Shown here: piece by piece, positions 36,140 through 46,150 of the stretch | Numbering within the stretch: the stretch's first letter is position 1 | How the letters are laid out: the number at the start of each line of letters is the position of its first letter | Origin: JAIPDZ01 sp034522175 | GTDB lineage: Bacteria; Desulfobacterota; DSM-4660; Desulfatiglandales; Desulfatiglandaceae | Length of the DNA: 64,000 nt | Assembly (NCBI GenBank): GCA_034522175.1 | Contig: JAXHLQ010000001.1 | Span: forward strand, 3,596,001 to 3,660,000 | Direction: 5' to 3' | Notes under the pieces: generated by a model | What the model was told of the DNA's origin: nothing | The model's input: the letters and a program-made list of their open reading frames with translations, nothing else | The model's database searches: none | Made by a program: the position numbers and the translations under genes

Positions 36140-37069
36140 TTGGACTACAGGCAACGCACCTTGAGCGAAGAAACCGGTTGTACGGGCATTGGGCTTCATA
36201 CCGGTGAGAAGATCAGGATTACCATCAAGCCGGCCCCCTGCAACACCGGGATACGCTTTGTCAGAACCGACCTCCCCAAAAATCCGATGATTGAAGCGCG
36301 GTTCGATAATGTTTTTGACACCACCCTGGCCACGACCATCGGCTTAAATGGGTGTAAGGTTTCCACCATCGAGCATTTGATGGCAGCCTTCTACGGCCTG
36401 GGCATAGACAATGCGGTGGTGACGCTGGATGGCCCGGAGGTTCCGATCATGGACGGGAGTTCCGCACCCTTCGTGCTCCTTATCAAAAGTGGTGGGATCA
36501 AGGAACAGGCGGAACCCAAAAAGTTTATCCTGGTGAAAAAGCCTTTCACCGTGGATGATGGGAACCGATCCATCTCAGTGCACCCTTCCAAAGAACTCCG
36601 CATCGATTACATGATCGATTTTCAACACCCATTGCTCAGGAATCAGTCGTTTGAGCTCTCGTTTTCAGGTAGGCAATTTGTGAGAGAGATCAGCCGGGCC
36701 AGGACCTTCGGATTCTTGAAAGATGTTCAGACACTCAAGGAAAACGGTCTGGCCAGGGGAGGGTCCTTGGACAATGCCGTGGTGATTGATGATTTCAGAA
36801 TATTAAACGAGGACGGCCTGAGGTTTGAGGATGAGTTTGTCAGGCATAAGATCCTCGATTTCTTAGGCGACCTCTCTTTGGTGCAATTCCCTGTGATTGG
36901 TCATTTTGTGGTCAAGAAGTCAGGCCATTTTCTCAACCAGCATATGCTGGCGGAATTGATGCGATCAAAGAAATACTGGAAGGTTTTCTCGTTCAAGACC
37001 CCCGAGGAATGCAAAAAAAACGCTGTGCGTATCCCCGCCTTCGGTTTTCCGGAAGCGGCAATTGCCTGA
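36140..37069 (+). CDS. lpxC: UDP-3-O-acyl-N-acetylglucosamine deacetylase
   Basis: Zinc enzyme that commits UDP-acyl-GlcNAc to lipid A synthesis. From TTG 36140, with AAGGAG six bases upstream, it is 309 residues, the normal size. It opens with RQRTLSEETGCTGIGLHTGE. Zinc-binding HLMAAFYG (in TIEHLM) and H-x3-D in RHKILDFLGDL are present. A longer reading from 35921 would add a 73-residue tail without similarity. A strong terminator follows, so it seems monocistronic. Confidence 0.95.
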   Translation: MDYRQRTLSEETGCTGIGLHTGEKIRITIKPAPCNTGIRFVRTDLPKNPMIEARFDNVFDTTLATTIGLNGCKVSTIEHLMAAFYGLGIDNAVVTLDGPEVPIMDGSSAPFVLLIKSGGIKEQAEPKKFILVKKPFTVDDGNRSISVHPSKELRIDYMIDFQHPLLRNQSFELSFSGRQFVREISRARTFGFLKDVQTLKENGLARGGSLDNAVVIDDFRILNEDGLRFEDEFVRHKILDFLGDLSLVQFPVIGHFVVKKSGHFLNQHMLAELMRSKKYWKVFSFKTPEECKKNAVRIPAFGFPEAAIA

Positions 37070-37094
37070 ACCTCATCTGTAACCTCCTTTCCAG

Positions 37095-37134
37095 AAAAGC
37101 TCTCTCCTGCACGCTGTGGGAGGGAGCTTTTTTG
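37095..37134 (+). terminator. Terminator after lpxC
   Basis: AAAAGCTCTCTCC (37095-37107) pairs with GGGAGGGAGCTTTT (37118-37131) around a 10-base loop, followed by further T. It isolates lpxC from the downstream operon. Confidence 0.8.
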
Positions 37135-37317
37135 TTTCACAAATTCTCCCGTCCCATTTTTCTGAAAAAGACCGCATAGCCCGAACAGGGTATAACGCTT
37201 GCAATTTGTTTCGTGGTCCCGTATGATTCGCGATGATCTGAAAGGGCACCAATTCGTTTAATGGACACGATATGTGCCCTCGGATCAGCAAAATCCCTCT
37301 CATCCGAGGATGTGTAT

Positions 37318-37905
37318 ATGCGTTTGATTTACGCTGCCTTTAGAACGCTCTGCCTATTTTTTCTGATGGTGTTGTTCATCTGTCCGGTTTTTGAATGTCA
37401 AGCACGGGCCGAGGAAGCCCGATTGACCGATATCGTTGTGACCAATGATCAGGATTACCTGCTTCTGTACTTCAGTGTGACCGACTGTTTCACCGAGGAC
37501 ATGAAAATGGCCATTGAAAACGGCGTCAATACCACGTTTACGTTTTTCGTAAAACTTGAGGCCGTTCGAAACTGGTGGTGGGATCGAGATATCGCTGATC
37601 TGAAAATTCATCATGAAATAAAGTACGACAACCTGAAGAAGGTTTACACGGTCAAGCTTTCTCCGAGGGAGGACAAGGAAGTGGTTTCGGTGAAAGACTT
37701 TGAGGAAGCCAAACGACTGATGTCGGAGATTATCGGACTGAAAGTCACCGAACTGAAGAATCTTACACGAGGGGAACGTTATCAGATAAGCATGATGGCC
37801 GAACTGGACAAGATCAAACTCCCATTCTACTTTCATTACGTCTTTTTCTTTCTCTCCTTATGGGATTTTGAAACAGACTGGTATACGGTGGATTTTAGAT
37901 ACTAA
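37318..37905 (+). CDS. DUF4390 exported protein
   Basis: A 195-residue protein from the ATG at 37318 (GAGG about 8 bases upstream). An N-terminal signal-like helix (LCLFFLMVLFICPVFE) precedes a DUF4390 domain (ARLTDIVVTNDQDYLLLYFSV, TFTFFVKLEAVRNWWWDRDI), found upstream of NtrY-type kinases in deltaproteobacteria. Function unknown. Its place directly before ntrY suggests an extracytoplasmic partner or signal module for that kinase. Confidence 0.82.
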   Translation: MRLIYAAFRTLCLFFLMVLFICPVFECQARAEEARLTDIVVTNDQDYLLLYFSVTDCFTEDMKMAIENGVNTTFTFFVKLEAVRNWWWDRDIADLKIHHEIKYDNLKKVYTVKLSPREDKEVVSVKDFEEAKRLMSEIIGLKVTELKNLTRGERYQISMMAELDKIKLPFYFHYVFFFLSLWDFETDWYTVDFRY

Positions 37906-38001
37906 TAACGGGGACTGCGTCATATGCAGTCTCGATGAGACCTGCCGCCAGGGCGTTCGCTTTTCTTCTCAATCATCAAAATAAAACCGACATTTCCGGC
38001 A

Positions 38002-40234
38002 ATGAAAGACTATAAAGAGGCTGAGCAGAAGGATCTCAAGAGACGACGCAGGGAGCGGTATCTCATTATATTTTTGGGGATACTGATTTCATTTCTTCTC
38101 TACCTCGGTATGCGGTATTTTCGTCTCGGGCAGGGACTCTCCCTTTTCGAGCAGTATCCTCGCCTTTGCGCTGATCAATATCAATGTTATCCTGCTGCTA
38201 CTGCTCCTTTTCCTTACCGTAAGAAATCTCGTCAAACTCCTTTTTGAACGAAAAAAAAGTATCATGGGGGTCAGGCTCAGAACCAAGCTTGTTCTGGCCT
38301 TCCTGACGCTTTCCCTGCTGCCCACGGGTATTTTGTTTTTTGTTTCAGCCCAGTTTATCTCTTCTTCCATTGAGTACTGGTTCAACCTACAGATTGAACA
38401 GTCGTTGAAGAATTCTCTCGAGGTCGGTCAGGATTATTATAAAGGCATCACAGAGGAAATCCTTACGTTTGGGAATAACCTGAGCCGGGTGATTATGTAC
38501 GAAGGGTATATGATCCATTCCAGGAATGAAAAGCTGGAAAAATTTGTGGATGAAAAACGAAAAGAATTCGGCCTCGCTACCCTGAAAGTTTTTTCCAGAG
38601 AGCTTGAGTTGCAGGCGATGTCCGAAAACCACAGAATCGATCTGACCGCGTTTAAGAAACCTAAAGCAGAATTGCTCAAAAAGAGCATCGAGAAAGGAAC
38701 GGACACCCAGGACATTCGGTCCTCACCTCACGGGGACCTCGTGGAGGGGGTTGTCCCGATTTTTTCAAGGACTGAATCAAAGGCCGTCGTCGGACTCTTG
38801 GTCCTGGGTAAGTTTGTCCCAGGATCATTTGTAAACAGGCTTCATGCCATTTCAAAGGGTCTTCAGGAATATCGTCAGCTCAAAATGCTCAAACGCCCTA
38901 TCAAAATCAGTCACATGATCACCTTATCCATCGTGACATTGCTCATTATCTTCTCATCTGTCTGGTTTGGGTTCTATCTTTCCAAGGAAATCACAGTTCC
39001 CATCCAGGAATTGGCCGAAGGGACCAATCGGATTGCCTCCGGAGACTATGATTTCTTTATCGATCTGGAAACAAAAGATGAAATGGGGATGCTCGTCAAT
39101 TCTTTTAACCGGATGACGATGGACTTGAGGATAAGCAAAAACCGGTTGGAACGGGCCAACGAAGAGTTGATGAAGAGCAGCATGGAATCAGAGCAAAGAC
39201 GGCTTTATATGGAAATTGTCCTGGCCAATGTGGCGGCGGGGGTCATTTCGGCTGACGAAACCGGGAATATCCTGACCATAAACAAGTCCGCTGAGCGGAT
39301 GCTGAATATCAAGGCGACTCACATCATCGGAAAGAACTATCGGGAAATTTTGACAGAGGAATACAGTAAGGTTGTGGAAGGATTCCTGCAGGAAGGGACC
39401 CTTTTTCGAAGAGGGTTTTTGAAGAAACAAATCAGAATTTCCTCTGAAAACAGACGATTCAGCATCTTGGTGTCTTTGAATGTTTTGCGTGATGATCGAG
39501 AAAACTTTCTGGGGCTTGTGGCTGTTTTCGAGGATTTGAGCGAGATTGAAAAGGCCCAACGAATGGCTGCCTGGCGAGAGGTCGCCAGGCGCATTGCCCA
39601 CGAGGTCAAGAACCCTTTGACCCCCATACAGCTCTCGGCACAACGGCTCAAAAAACGTTATGGGGATATGCTTGAAGCGGGTGATGCTTCGGTTTTTTTT
39701 GAGTGTACGGACATGATCATCACACAAGTGGAAGAGCTGAAGCGTCTGGTCAATGAATTTTCCAATTTTGCACGGATGCCTGCCGCAAATCCGAGCCCTT
39801 GTGACATTCGTGAAATCATTCATGAAGCAATCAGCCTCTACAAAGGTGCCCACAAGGACATAGAATTTTCCTTTGTGGACTCGGAAAAGATTCCCGTCTT
39901 CAACCTGGATCGGGAACAGATCAAGCGGGTGATGATCAACCTCTTTGACAATGCTGTTGAGGCCATGGATGGGGCCGGCAGCGTGGTGGTGGACCTGCAA
40001 TATGACCACCTCCTGAAAATTGTCAGGATAGAGGTGGCTGACAGCGGGAAAGGGATTACGGCAGAAAATAAGTCCATGCTTTTTGAGCCCTATTTTTCTA
40101 CGAAGAAGCAGGGAACGGGCCTGGGTCTGGCCATTGTCAGTACCATTATCTCCGACCATAACGGGTTTATACGCGTTCAGGATAATGCGTCTCAGGGAAC
40201 CCGGTTCATCATAGAATTGCCGGCCAATGTATAG
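38002..40234 (+). CDS. ntrY: NtrY-like membrane sensor histidine kinase, frameshifted
   Basis: A roughly 743-residue kinase: N-terminal membrane helices (YLIIFLGILISFLLYLG and, in the next frame, ALININVILLLLLLFLTV), a further helix at MGVRLRTKLVLAFL, a periplasmic domain, a helix at ITLSIVTLLIIFSSVWF, HAMP (about TVPIQELAEGTNRIASGDY), PAS, then HisKA with ARRIAHEVKNPLTPIQLSAQ and a HATPase (FDNAVEAMDG, GKGITAENK, GTGLGLAI). The H-box wording is typical of NtrY. The TTTT run at 38144-38147 carries one base too many. No NtrX-like regulator adjoins it, which is unusual. Confidence 0.88.
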
Positions 40235-40285
40235 AAAAATGAGATGCATCCAATCCCATTTGGTCATCCCTCCGAGAGGTGCAAT

Positions 40286-41563
40286 ATGTTTTGGTTAGTA
40301 TACGATGCGCTCTGGAGCCTGGTCCTCATTCCCGCTGTTCCACTCATTTTATTGTCACGAAACAAACGCCTTGCCCAACGGTTTGCCGTAACGGTGCCGT
40401 CAGCCATGGAAAAGGAAGGAAACATCTGGGTACACGGCCTTTCGGTGGGGGAGGTGATGTCGGCCGTGCCACTGGTAAAGGCCATGGCAAGTGCCTTTCC
40501 GTCTAAGGGTATTGTGTTTACGGCAACGACCCGGATGGGGATGAAGGTGGCCCAGAAGGAATTGCAGGAAGTTGCCGATCGATTGTATCTGATGCCTTTA
40601 GATGCGTGGTGGTCGGTCCGGCGTTTTGTCAGGCGTATCAAACCGGGGGTATTTCTGCTGGTGGAGACCGATGTCTGGCCGGGCCTACTATCATACCTGA
40701 AGCGTTTGGGTATAAAGAGTATTCTGGTGAACGGCCGAATCTCACCTCGAACCTACCGATCCTATCGACGCGCTTCATGGTTGATTCGGCGTATGTATGA
40801 ACCCCTGGATTCATGCTTCATGCAGTCTGATCTGGACCGGGACCGTCTGCTGGCAGTAGGCGTAAATCCGGAAAAGGTGAAGGCCATCGGAAATATCAAG
40901 TTTGATCGGGATATTCAGCCCATGGAACTCGAAGAGCGGGCGAAGTGGTTCAATCTTCTGGGCCTGAGCGCCGCCGATCCTGTGTGGGTGGCAGGGAGCA
41001 CGCACAGGGGAGAGGAGGCCTTGATCCTTAAGGCTTTTTGGGAAATCCGGAAATTTTTTCCTTCCCTTCGGCTCATTTTGGCCCCGAGAGATATCGCAAG
41101 GGCGGATGAGTTGGTACAGCTTATTCATGCCCGTGGGCTGAACGGCGTGAAAAGGAGCGGGATTTCGGATAAAGCGGTTCAGGATGATGTGCTGGTCCTG
41201 GATACCTATGGGGAATTGGATCGTATCTATGGGCTGGGTTGGATCAGCTTTGTGGGAGGAAGTCTGGTGCCCGTGGGTGGTCATAACCTGTTGGAACCTG
41301 CGGGTCAGGGAAGTCCGGTTCTTTTTGGCCCTTACACCCATAACTTTGTTTTTATGTCTTCGGCCATTTTGAACGCAGGGGGTGGTATTCGGGTCACGGA
41401 CGTTCCATCCCTCCGGGATACCGTGATGCGCTTGCTTTCTGAGACCGATCGTCGATTGCGGATGGGACGTGCGGCCATGCGATTCGTCGAGACGAACCGG
41501 GGTGCCATTAAGCGCGTTATCGCATGGGGAACGGCCAATATCCCGAAAAGTGAGGCGAAATGA
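40286..41563 (+). CDS. waaA: 3-deoxy-D-manno-octulosonic acid transferase
   Basis: Transfers Kdo from CMP-Kdo to lipid IVA at the inner membrane. The 425-residue protein has an N-terminal anchor helix (LWSLVLIPAVPLILL), VHGLSVGEVMSAVPLVKAM with the acceptor-side Glu, FVGGSLVPVGGHNLLEPA and the C-terminal glycosyltransferase fold. ATG 40286 with GAGAGG six bases upstream is preferred over ATG at 40244. lpxK overlaps by 4 bases (ATGA). Confidence 0.94.
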   Translation: MFWLVYDALWSLVLIPAVPLILLSRNKRLAQRFAVTVPSAMEKEGNIWVHGLSVGEVMSAVPLVKAMASAFPSKGIVFTATTRMGMKVAQKELQEVADRLYLMPLDAWWSVRRFVRRIKPGVFLLVETDVWPGLLSYLKRLGIKSILVNGRISPRTYRSYRRASWLIRRMYEPLDSCFMQSDLDRDRLLAVGVNPEKVKAIGNIKFDRDIQPMELEERAKWFNLLGLSAADPVWVAGSTHRGEEALILKAFWEIRKFFPSLRLILAPRDIARADELVQLIHARGLNGVKRSGISDKAVQDDVLVLDTYGELDRIYGLGWISFVGGSLVPVGGHNLLEPAGQGSPVLFGPYTHNFVFMSSAILNAGGGIRVTDVPSLRDTVMRLLSETDRRLRMGRAAMRFVETNRGAIKRVIAWGTANIPKSEAK

Positions 41564-42651
41564 AAGGCGTGCCTCACATAAAGAGGCCCGACTGGTCAAG
41601 GATTCACCGTGACACTTCTTTCAGAGCCTACACCCCCATTTTGGCACTGCTGTCTTTGATTTATTCCGGAGGGATTCATCTCAGACATCAGGCTTACAGA
41701 CATCAGTTGATGAAGGGGCAAGCCCTGCCCGGTTTGGTGGTCAGTGTGGGCAACCTTACCGTGGGCGGCACCGGCAAAACGCCGGCCATTATCACCCTGG
41801 CCCAATGGGCTGTGCGCCAGGGATATCGTACGGCGATTCTATCCAGAGGATACGGAGGAAAAAGACAGAAGATCCCACTGGCGGTATCTGATGGAAGCGA
41901 TACGGGCGTTACGGGAGATGAGCCGTACCTGCTGGCCAATGCCCTTCCGGGTGTCCCGGTGGTGGTTTTTGAGAAACGGTATCAGGCGGGTCTTTACGCA
42001 AAAGAGCGATTCGGAACCGACCTGTTTCTACTGGATGATGGATTTCAACATCTCGAATTGAAGCGGGATATGGATATTGTTTTGGTGGATGCAGTCAGAC
42101 CCTTTGGAAACGGCCATCTCCTGCCCTGGGGACCGCTTCGGGAACCCGTGGATGGACTCAGGCGAGCCGATGCGATCGTGCTCACCCGGTATGAGGACGG
42201 GGACGCAGCGGAAGGAACTGCTGCTTCCTTAAAACGAAGGTTTCCGTCCACTCCCCTGTTTTATGCGAATCACCGTCCCAGGGAGGTGGTATTTGCAAAT
42301 CGCTCCGGTACGCGATCCCCTGCTTGCCTTAAACTCATTCGTGTGGCTGCCTTTGCAGGCATCGCCCATCCGGATGTGTTCAGGAAGACCCTTGAACATA
42401 TTGGTGCGCATGTGGCGGCTTTCAGGCAATTCAGTGATCATCACCGGTACACCCGGCGTGATATTGAATCACTGGATCGGATGAAAACGGATGCAGGGGC
42501 GTCATTACTGCTGACCACGGAAAAGGACTGGGTCAGAATCGCAAAAATGGTACCAGCGGATGTTGATATCGCCTACTTAACCATCGAGTTTTCTTTCCTT
42601 CCAAATAGCGATGGATTCTTTCGGATGCTCAGAGATGGCCTTAAAGCATAA
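41560..42651 (+). CDS. lpxK: Tetraacyldisaccharide 4'-kinase
   Basis: Phosphorylates the 4' position of the lipid A precursor. The 363-residue protein has the Walker A-like VGNLTVGGTGKTPA, SRGYGGK and the conserved DDGFQHLELKRDMDIVLVDA, and an N-terminal membrane-associated helix. It is translationally coupled to waaA and overlaps the following acyltransferase gene. Confidence 0.95.
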   Translation: MKGVPHIKRPDWSRIHRDTSFRAYTPILALLSLIYSGGIHLRHQAYRHQLMKGQALPGLVVSVGNLTVGGTGKTPAIITLAQWAVRQGYRTAILSRGYGGKRQKIPLAVSDGSDTGVTGDEPYLLANALPGVPVVVFEKRYQAGLYAKERFGTDLFLLDDGFQHLELKRDMDIVLVDAVRPFGNGHLLPWGPLREPVDGLRRADAIVLTRYEDGDAAEGTAASLKRRFPSTPLFYANHRPREVVFANRSGTRSPACLKLIRVAAFAGIAHPDVFRKTLEHIGAHVAAFRQFSDHHRYTRRDIESLDRMKTDAGASLLLTTEKDWVRIAKMVPADVDIAYLTIEFSFLPNSDGFFRMLRDGLKA

Positions 42652-43591
42652 TAAAGTGGTGTCTGAATGGGTTTTCCTGTTCCTCTGCATCCTGACACGT
42701 GCCCTGTCTATGATCCCTTTTCGTGCGGGACAGTCTATGGGCCGAATGCTGGGAAGATGTTTCGTCACAGTGTCCAGAGGGCGCATCCGTGGTTCATTAA
42801 ACAACATGAGAGCCGTCTGGAAAAACGATATGTCAGAGGCGGCGCTCCTGGACCTGAACAAACAAGTGGTCATTCATTTTGCCCAGATGCTCTTCGAAGT
42901 TCCCCACGTCTTGAGACTGAATCGACGAAATCTGAACAGGTATGTAACATTTCACAATGAACAGGTCTTCATGGATGCGATTCGTAAGAAAAGGGGCGTT
43001 TTTATCCTCACCGCACACTTTGGGAACTGGGAACTTATGTCGGCTGCCTTTACACTTCGTTTCAATGTAAGGGCCGCAGCTGTCGTGAGGCCCATCGACT
43101 TTCAACCTGCTGACCGACTGCTGGAAATGATCCGTTCCAGATTCGGTACCGAGATTATCCCCAAACGACGGGCCATGAAGCGGCTCATCAAGGCGATGAA
43201 GCAAAATCGAGTGGTGGGGATCCTCTTAGATCAGAATGTGGATTGGTATGAGGGGGTATTTGTTCCCTTCCTGGGTCAACTGGCCTGCGCAAACAAGGGT
43301 CTCGCACTGATCGCGGCAAGAACCGGATCCCCGGTCATTCCCTGCTTTTCGGTGAGGCAACCCGATGGCAGATACCGGATTATGTTCGAGCCCCCCGTGC
43401 CGATCGAAAAGAGCGGTGACAAGCGGCGAGATATGGAAAGGAACACCGCTCGATTCACCCGGGCCATTGAAAAATATGTGAAAGCCTATCCCGATCACTG
43501 GTTCTGGTTCCACAGACGATGGAAGACACGACCGTATTGCCCACTGCCCACGGATTTCTACTGCAAAAAGCAAAATGGAGAATGGCCCTGA
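42635..43591 (+). CDS. Lipid A biosynthesis lauroyl/myristoyl acyltransferase-like protein
   Basis: A LpxL/HtrB-family acyltransferase adding secondary acyl chains to Kdo2-lipid IVA. About 318 residues, with an N-terminal membrane helix and the catalytic HxxxxE-type motif HFGNWELMSAA. VGILLDQN and the PVIPCFSVRQPDGRY region also fit. The start is unclear: ATG 42635, or ATG 42611 with 8 more residues; both overlap lpxK. LpxL or LpxM identity cannot be told. Confidence 0.88.
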   Translation: MALKHNKVVSEWVFLFLCILTRALSMIPFRAGQSMGRMLGRCFVTVSRGRIRGSLNNMRAVWKNDMSEAALLDLNKQVVIHFAQMLFEVPHVLRLNRRNLNRYVTFHNEQVFMDAIRKKRGVFILTAHFGNWELMSAAFTLRFNVRAAAVVRPIDFQPADRLLEMIRSRFGTEIIPKRRAMKRLIKAMKQNRVVGILLDQNVDWYEGVFVPFLGQLACANKGLALIAARTGSPVIPCFSVRQPDGRYRIMFEPPVPIEKSGDKRRDMERNTARFTRAIEKYVKAYPDHWFWFHRRWKTRPYCPLPTDFYCKKQNGEWP

Positions 43592-44658
43592 TGGCCGGCT
43601 TGGATGTCCCTCAATTGAAACCCGATGAGATCAGGCGGATTCTCATACGTGCAACCAACTGGATCGGGGATGCGGTTATGACCCTGCCTGCTCTGGAGGC
43701 CGTGGGAGAGACATTCCCTTTAAGTGCAATTACGGTCCTGACGAAGCCTTGGGTCGCGCCTATTTATGAAAGCCATCCGGCTGTGAGAAGCGTGATGATA
43801 TTCGACAAGAGCGGTGGTTCCTTAAACGCAGTGGGTTCGATTATAAAGGCATCCGGCAGGGTCAGGCGCGGGCAATTCGATCTTGCGATTTTATTCCAGA
43901 ACGCATTTGAGGCGGCTCTGATTGCTTTTTTGGGTGGAATCAGGCGTCGTGCCGGGTATACCACCGATGCCAGGGGGTTGTTGTTAACCCATGGTATATC
44001 CCCTCACACAGCCCAAAAAAATCAGCATCAAGTTGAATACTATCTCGATTTGATGCGGGGGTTGGGATGGAAGGAAAGAACCAGGGACCCGTATATTTAT
44101 GTGCCCGAAAGCTGGCGCTTTGAGGTTTCGGGCCTGATGGCCTCAAGCGGTATTGAGGATGATCGGTTTCTCCTGGGCTTGGCCCCGGGAGCTGCTTTCG
44201 GAAAGGCAAAGCGATGGCCCGCGAAGCGGTTTGCCGAGATCGGGGACAGGGCCGCCGAAGAATGGGATGCCCGAGTACTGATTTTCGGCAGTGAAGGCGA
44301 GCAGCATATTTGCCATGAGGTTATGGATGATATGACACACCGGCCGTTTAACCTGTGTGGAAGGACATCGCTTTCTCAGGCAATCGCATGGATCGATCGC
44401 TGTAAATTTTTTTTGAGCAATGATTCAGGTCTGATGCATGTAGCTTCGGCACTCAATGTTCCCACGGTTGCTGTATTTGGATCGACTGATCCTGTGGCAA
44501 CAGGACCCCGGGGGGCTAAAACGGCCATTGTAAGACATCCGGTGTCGTGCGCGCCCTGTTTAAAACCACAATGTGATAGGGATTACAGGTGTCTTTATGG
44601 GGTCACAGTGGAGCGGGTATGGGAGGAGATGAAGCGATTATGGAGAACAAGCCGGTGA
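43591..44658 (+). CDS. waaF: Lipopolysaccharide heptosyltransferase II
   Basis: GT9-family enzyme adding the second L-glycero-D-manno-heptose to the LPS inner core. About 355 residues. It opens with RRILIRATNWIGDAVMTLPAL and carries the donor-site LSNDSGLMHVASALNVP followed by VAVFGSTDP, and late cysteines CAPCLKPQCDRDYRC. ATG 43591 overlaps the upstream TGA (TGATG) with GGAG 10 bases before. An in-frame start at 43519 is less likely. Confidence 0.9.
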   Translation: MAGLDVPQLKPDEIRRILIRATNWIGDAVMTLPALEAVGETFPLSAITVLTKPWVAPIYESHPAVRSVMIFDKSGGSLNAVGSIIKASGRVRRGQFDLAILFQNAFEAALIAFLGGIRRRAGYTTDARGLLLTHGISPHTAQKNQHQVEYYLDLMRGLGWKERTRDPYIYVPESWRFEVSGLMASSGIEDDRFLLGLAPGAAFGKAKRWPAKRFAEIGDRAAEEWDARVLIFGSEGEQHICHEVMDDMTHRPFNLCGRTSLSQAIAWIDRCKFFLSNDSGLMHVASALNVPTVAVFGSTDPVATGPRGAKTAIVRHPVSCAPCLKPQCDRDYRCLYGVTVERVWEEMKRLWRTSR

Positions 44659-45230
44659 AACGACCCGCGGTGTTTCTTGATCGGGATGGGACCATAAACG
44701 AGCAGATGGGATATATTAACCATATCAGCCGATTTGTTCTTCTGCCTGGTGTCTCAAAGGCAATAAGCCGCCTTAATGATTTTGAATATCTAACGATTGT
44801 CCTTTCAAATCAGTCGGGTGTCGCACGAGGATATTTTCCCATCGAATTGGTTTACAGGGTCAACGACCATATGGAGTCGATGTTGAGGAAGGACAATGCA
44901 ACGATCGACGCCATATTTTTCTGCCCCCATTACCCCAATGGGAAAGTACCGGAGTACAGCAAATCGTGTGATTGCAGAAAGCCTGGGATCGGATTGGTTC
45001 AAAAAGCCGCAAAACACTTTGACATCGATATACAGAATTCATACATGGTCGGTGACCGATATACGGATATTGAAATGGCCCGGCGTTGTGGCTTGCCCTC
45101 GGTACTGGTAAAAACCGGTTACGGTCTGGGTGACCTCGAATATGTTATACCGAAAAGGGGTCTCAAACCGAGTTATATTGCTTCGGACCTTCAGGATGCA
45201 GTGGAATGGATCATTCGTTCGACTGATTAG
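44640..45230 (+). CDS. gmhB: D-glycero-D-manno-heptose 1,7-bisphosphate 7-phosphatase
   Basis: HAD-IIIA phosphatase of ADP-heptose synthesis. About 196 residues. The nucleophile motif FLDRDGTINE, SNQSGVARGYF, the zinc loop CPHYPNGKVPEYSKSCDC and GDRYTDIEMARRCG are all present. It overlaps waaF by 19 bases and closes the waaA-lpxK-acyltransferase-waaF-gmhB operon, so heptose supply and heptose transfer are linked. Confidence 0.93.
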   Translation: MENKPVKRPAVFLDRDGTINEQMGYINHISRFVLLPGVSKAISRLNDFEYLTIVLSNQSGVARGYFPIELVYRVNDHMESMLRKDNATIDAIFFCPHYPNGKVPEYSKSCDCRKPGIGLVQKAAKHFDIDIQNSYMVGDRYTDIEMARRCGLPSVLVKTGYGLGDLEYVIPKRGLKPSYIASDLQDAVEWIIRSTD

Positions 45231-45317
45231 CAAAAAACAACCTGAAGGCAGATCTTTCAGAAAGAGCAACGCTCAACACCTCAAATTCATACCATCTCAT
45301 AAAGTTTATTGCACTTC

Positions 45318-45346
45318 TTGACATTTCCGTTTGAATGGGTTATAAA
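45318..45346 (+). promoter_or_regulatory. Strong promoter for the H1-like gene
   Basis: TTGACA (45318-45323), 17 bases, TATAAA (45341-45346), with a second TATAAT just after. A long leader (about 170 bases) runs to the start codon. This is one of the best promoter matches in the window, consistent with an abundant DNA-binding protein. Confidence 0.75.
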
Positions 45347-45523
45347 TATAATCAATTAGAGGAATTTGGCGCGGACTTGTTCGAGATGGATTCGTCGTGG
45401 TGTACGTGAGGGCTGTTGCGCCCACCTTGATCTCAACCGGAAGAGGATGCCGTTCTATGGTGTTCATATTCGAAACCGCAAACCTTAACAAACAAAGAAG
45501 CAAGAATGAGGAGGAGGAAGACG

Positions 45524-45916
45524 ATGAAAAAAATGTTGACAGATGTGAAGGCCGTAACAAGGGATCTTAAGAAGCTGACGCAAAAAGCGGAAAAACTGGC
45601 AAAAGAGATTGAAAAGGCAAGTAAGGCTGCAGTCAAACAAAAGGTGAAGCCAAAGACAGCAAAAAAGTCGGTTGCCAATAAGCCTGCTGCAAAAAAGGCG
45701 ACCGCAAAGAAGCCTGCGGCGAAGCCAGCCAAAAAGAAGACGGCCACAGATACGGTCCTTACCGCCATAACCCGAAGCAAGAAAGGGCAGACGACCGCGA
45801 CACTGGCCAAAAAGACTGGATATAGAGATAACAACATACGCGCCATACTTTCCCGTCTAAAGAAGCAGGGAAAAATTAAGACGGGAGACAAAAAGGGCGT
45901 GTATGTCAAAGCATAG
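45524..45916 (+). CDS. Histone-H1-like Lys/Ala-rich winged-helix protein
   Basis: A 130-residue highly basic protein. After a coiled-coil-like stretch (LKKLTQKAEKLAKEIEKASK) comes a repetitive Ala/Lys/Pro segment (about 38-76; KPAAKKATAKKPAAKP), as in bacterial H1-like proteins, and a C-terminal winged-helix-like domain (TVLTAITRSKKGQTTATLAKKTG, NNIRAILSRLKKQGKIK). It probably binds DNA nonspecifically. GGAGGAGG precedes the ATG. Flanked by its own promoter and terminator. Confidence 0.8.
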   Translation: MKKMLTDVKAVTRDLKKLTQKAEKLAKEIEKASKAAVKQKVKPKTAKKSVANKPAAKKATAKKPAAKPAKKKTATDTVLTAITRSKKGQTTATLAKKTGYRDNNIRAILSRLKKQGKIKTGDKKGVYVKA

Positions 45917-45933
45917 TCTGTGGTGCAGGTAAG

Positions 45934-45999
45934 AAGGCCTATCTTGGATGGACGCCTTAGCGCTGGGGTTTACATAGGATAGGCCCGCCTTTTGTTTTT
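45934..45999 (+). terminator. Terminator after the H1-like gene
   Basis: GGCCTATC (45936-45943) pairs with GATAGGCC (45978-45985) around a long, partly structured loop, followed by CGCC and a T-rich run. From here to 46215 nothing else is recognisable apart from an inverted repeat. Confidence 0.6.
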
Positions 46000-46150
46000 G
46001 GTGCCGGGTAAGAAAATGGTTGGGCCTGTGACCATGCTGCGGGCGAGGCACGGCCTGGGTTGGTCTATTGGGTCCAATCCGATTCAGCAGAGGCTAAGGC
46101 CCATCACGCCCTTATGTACCGGAGATTGACCCAAGGTGTCTTCAATATTT

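Noticed and set aside
39188..40267. A 359-codon minus-strand frame
   Set aside because: It is antisense to the kinase domain of the NtrY-like gene; no start signal or recognised domain.
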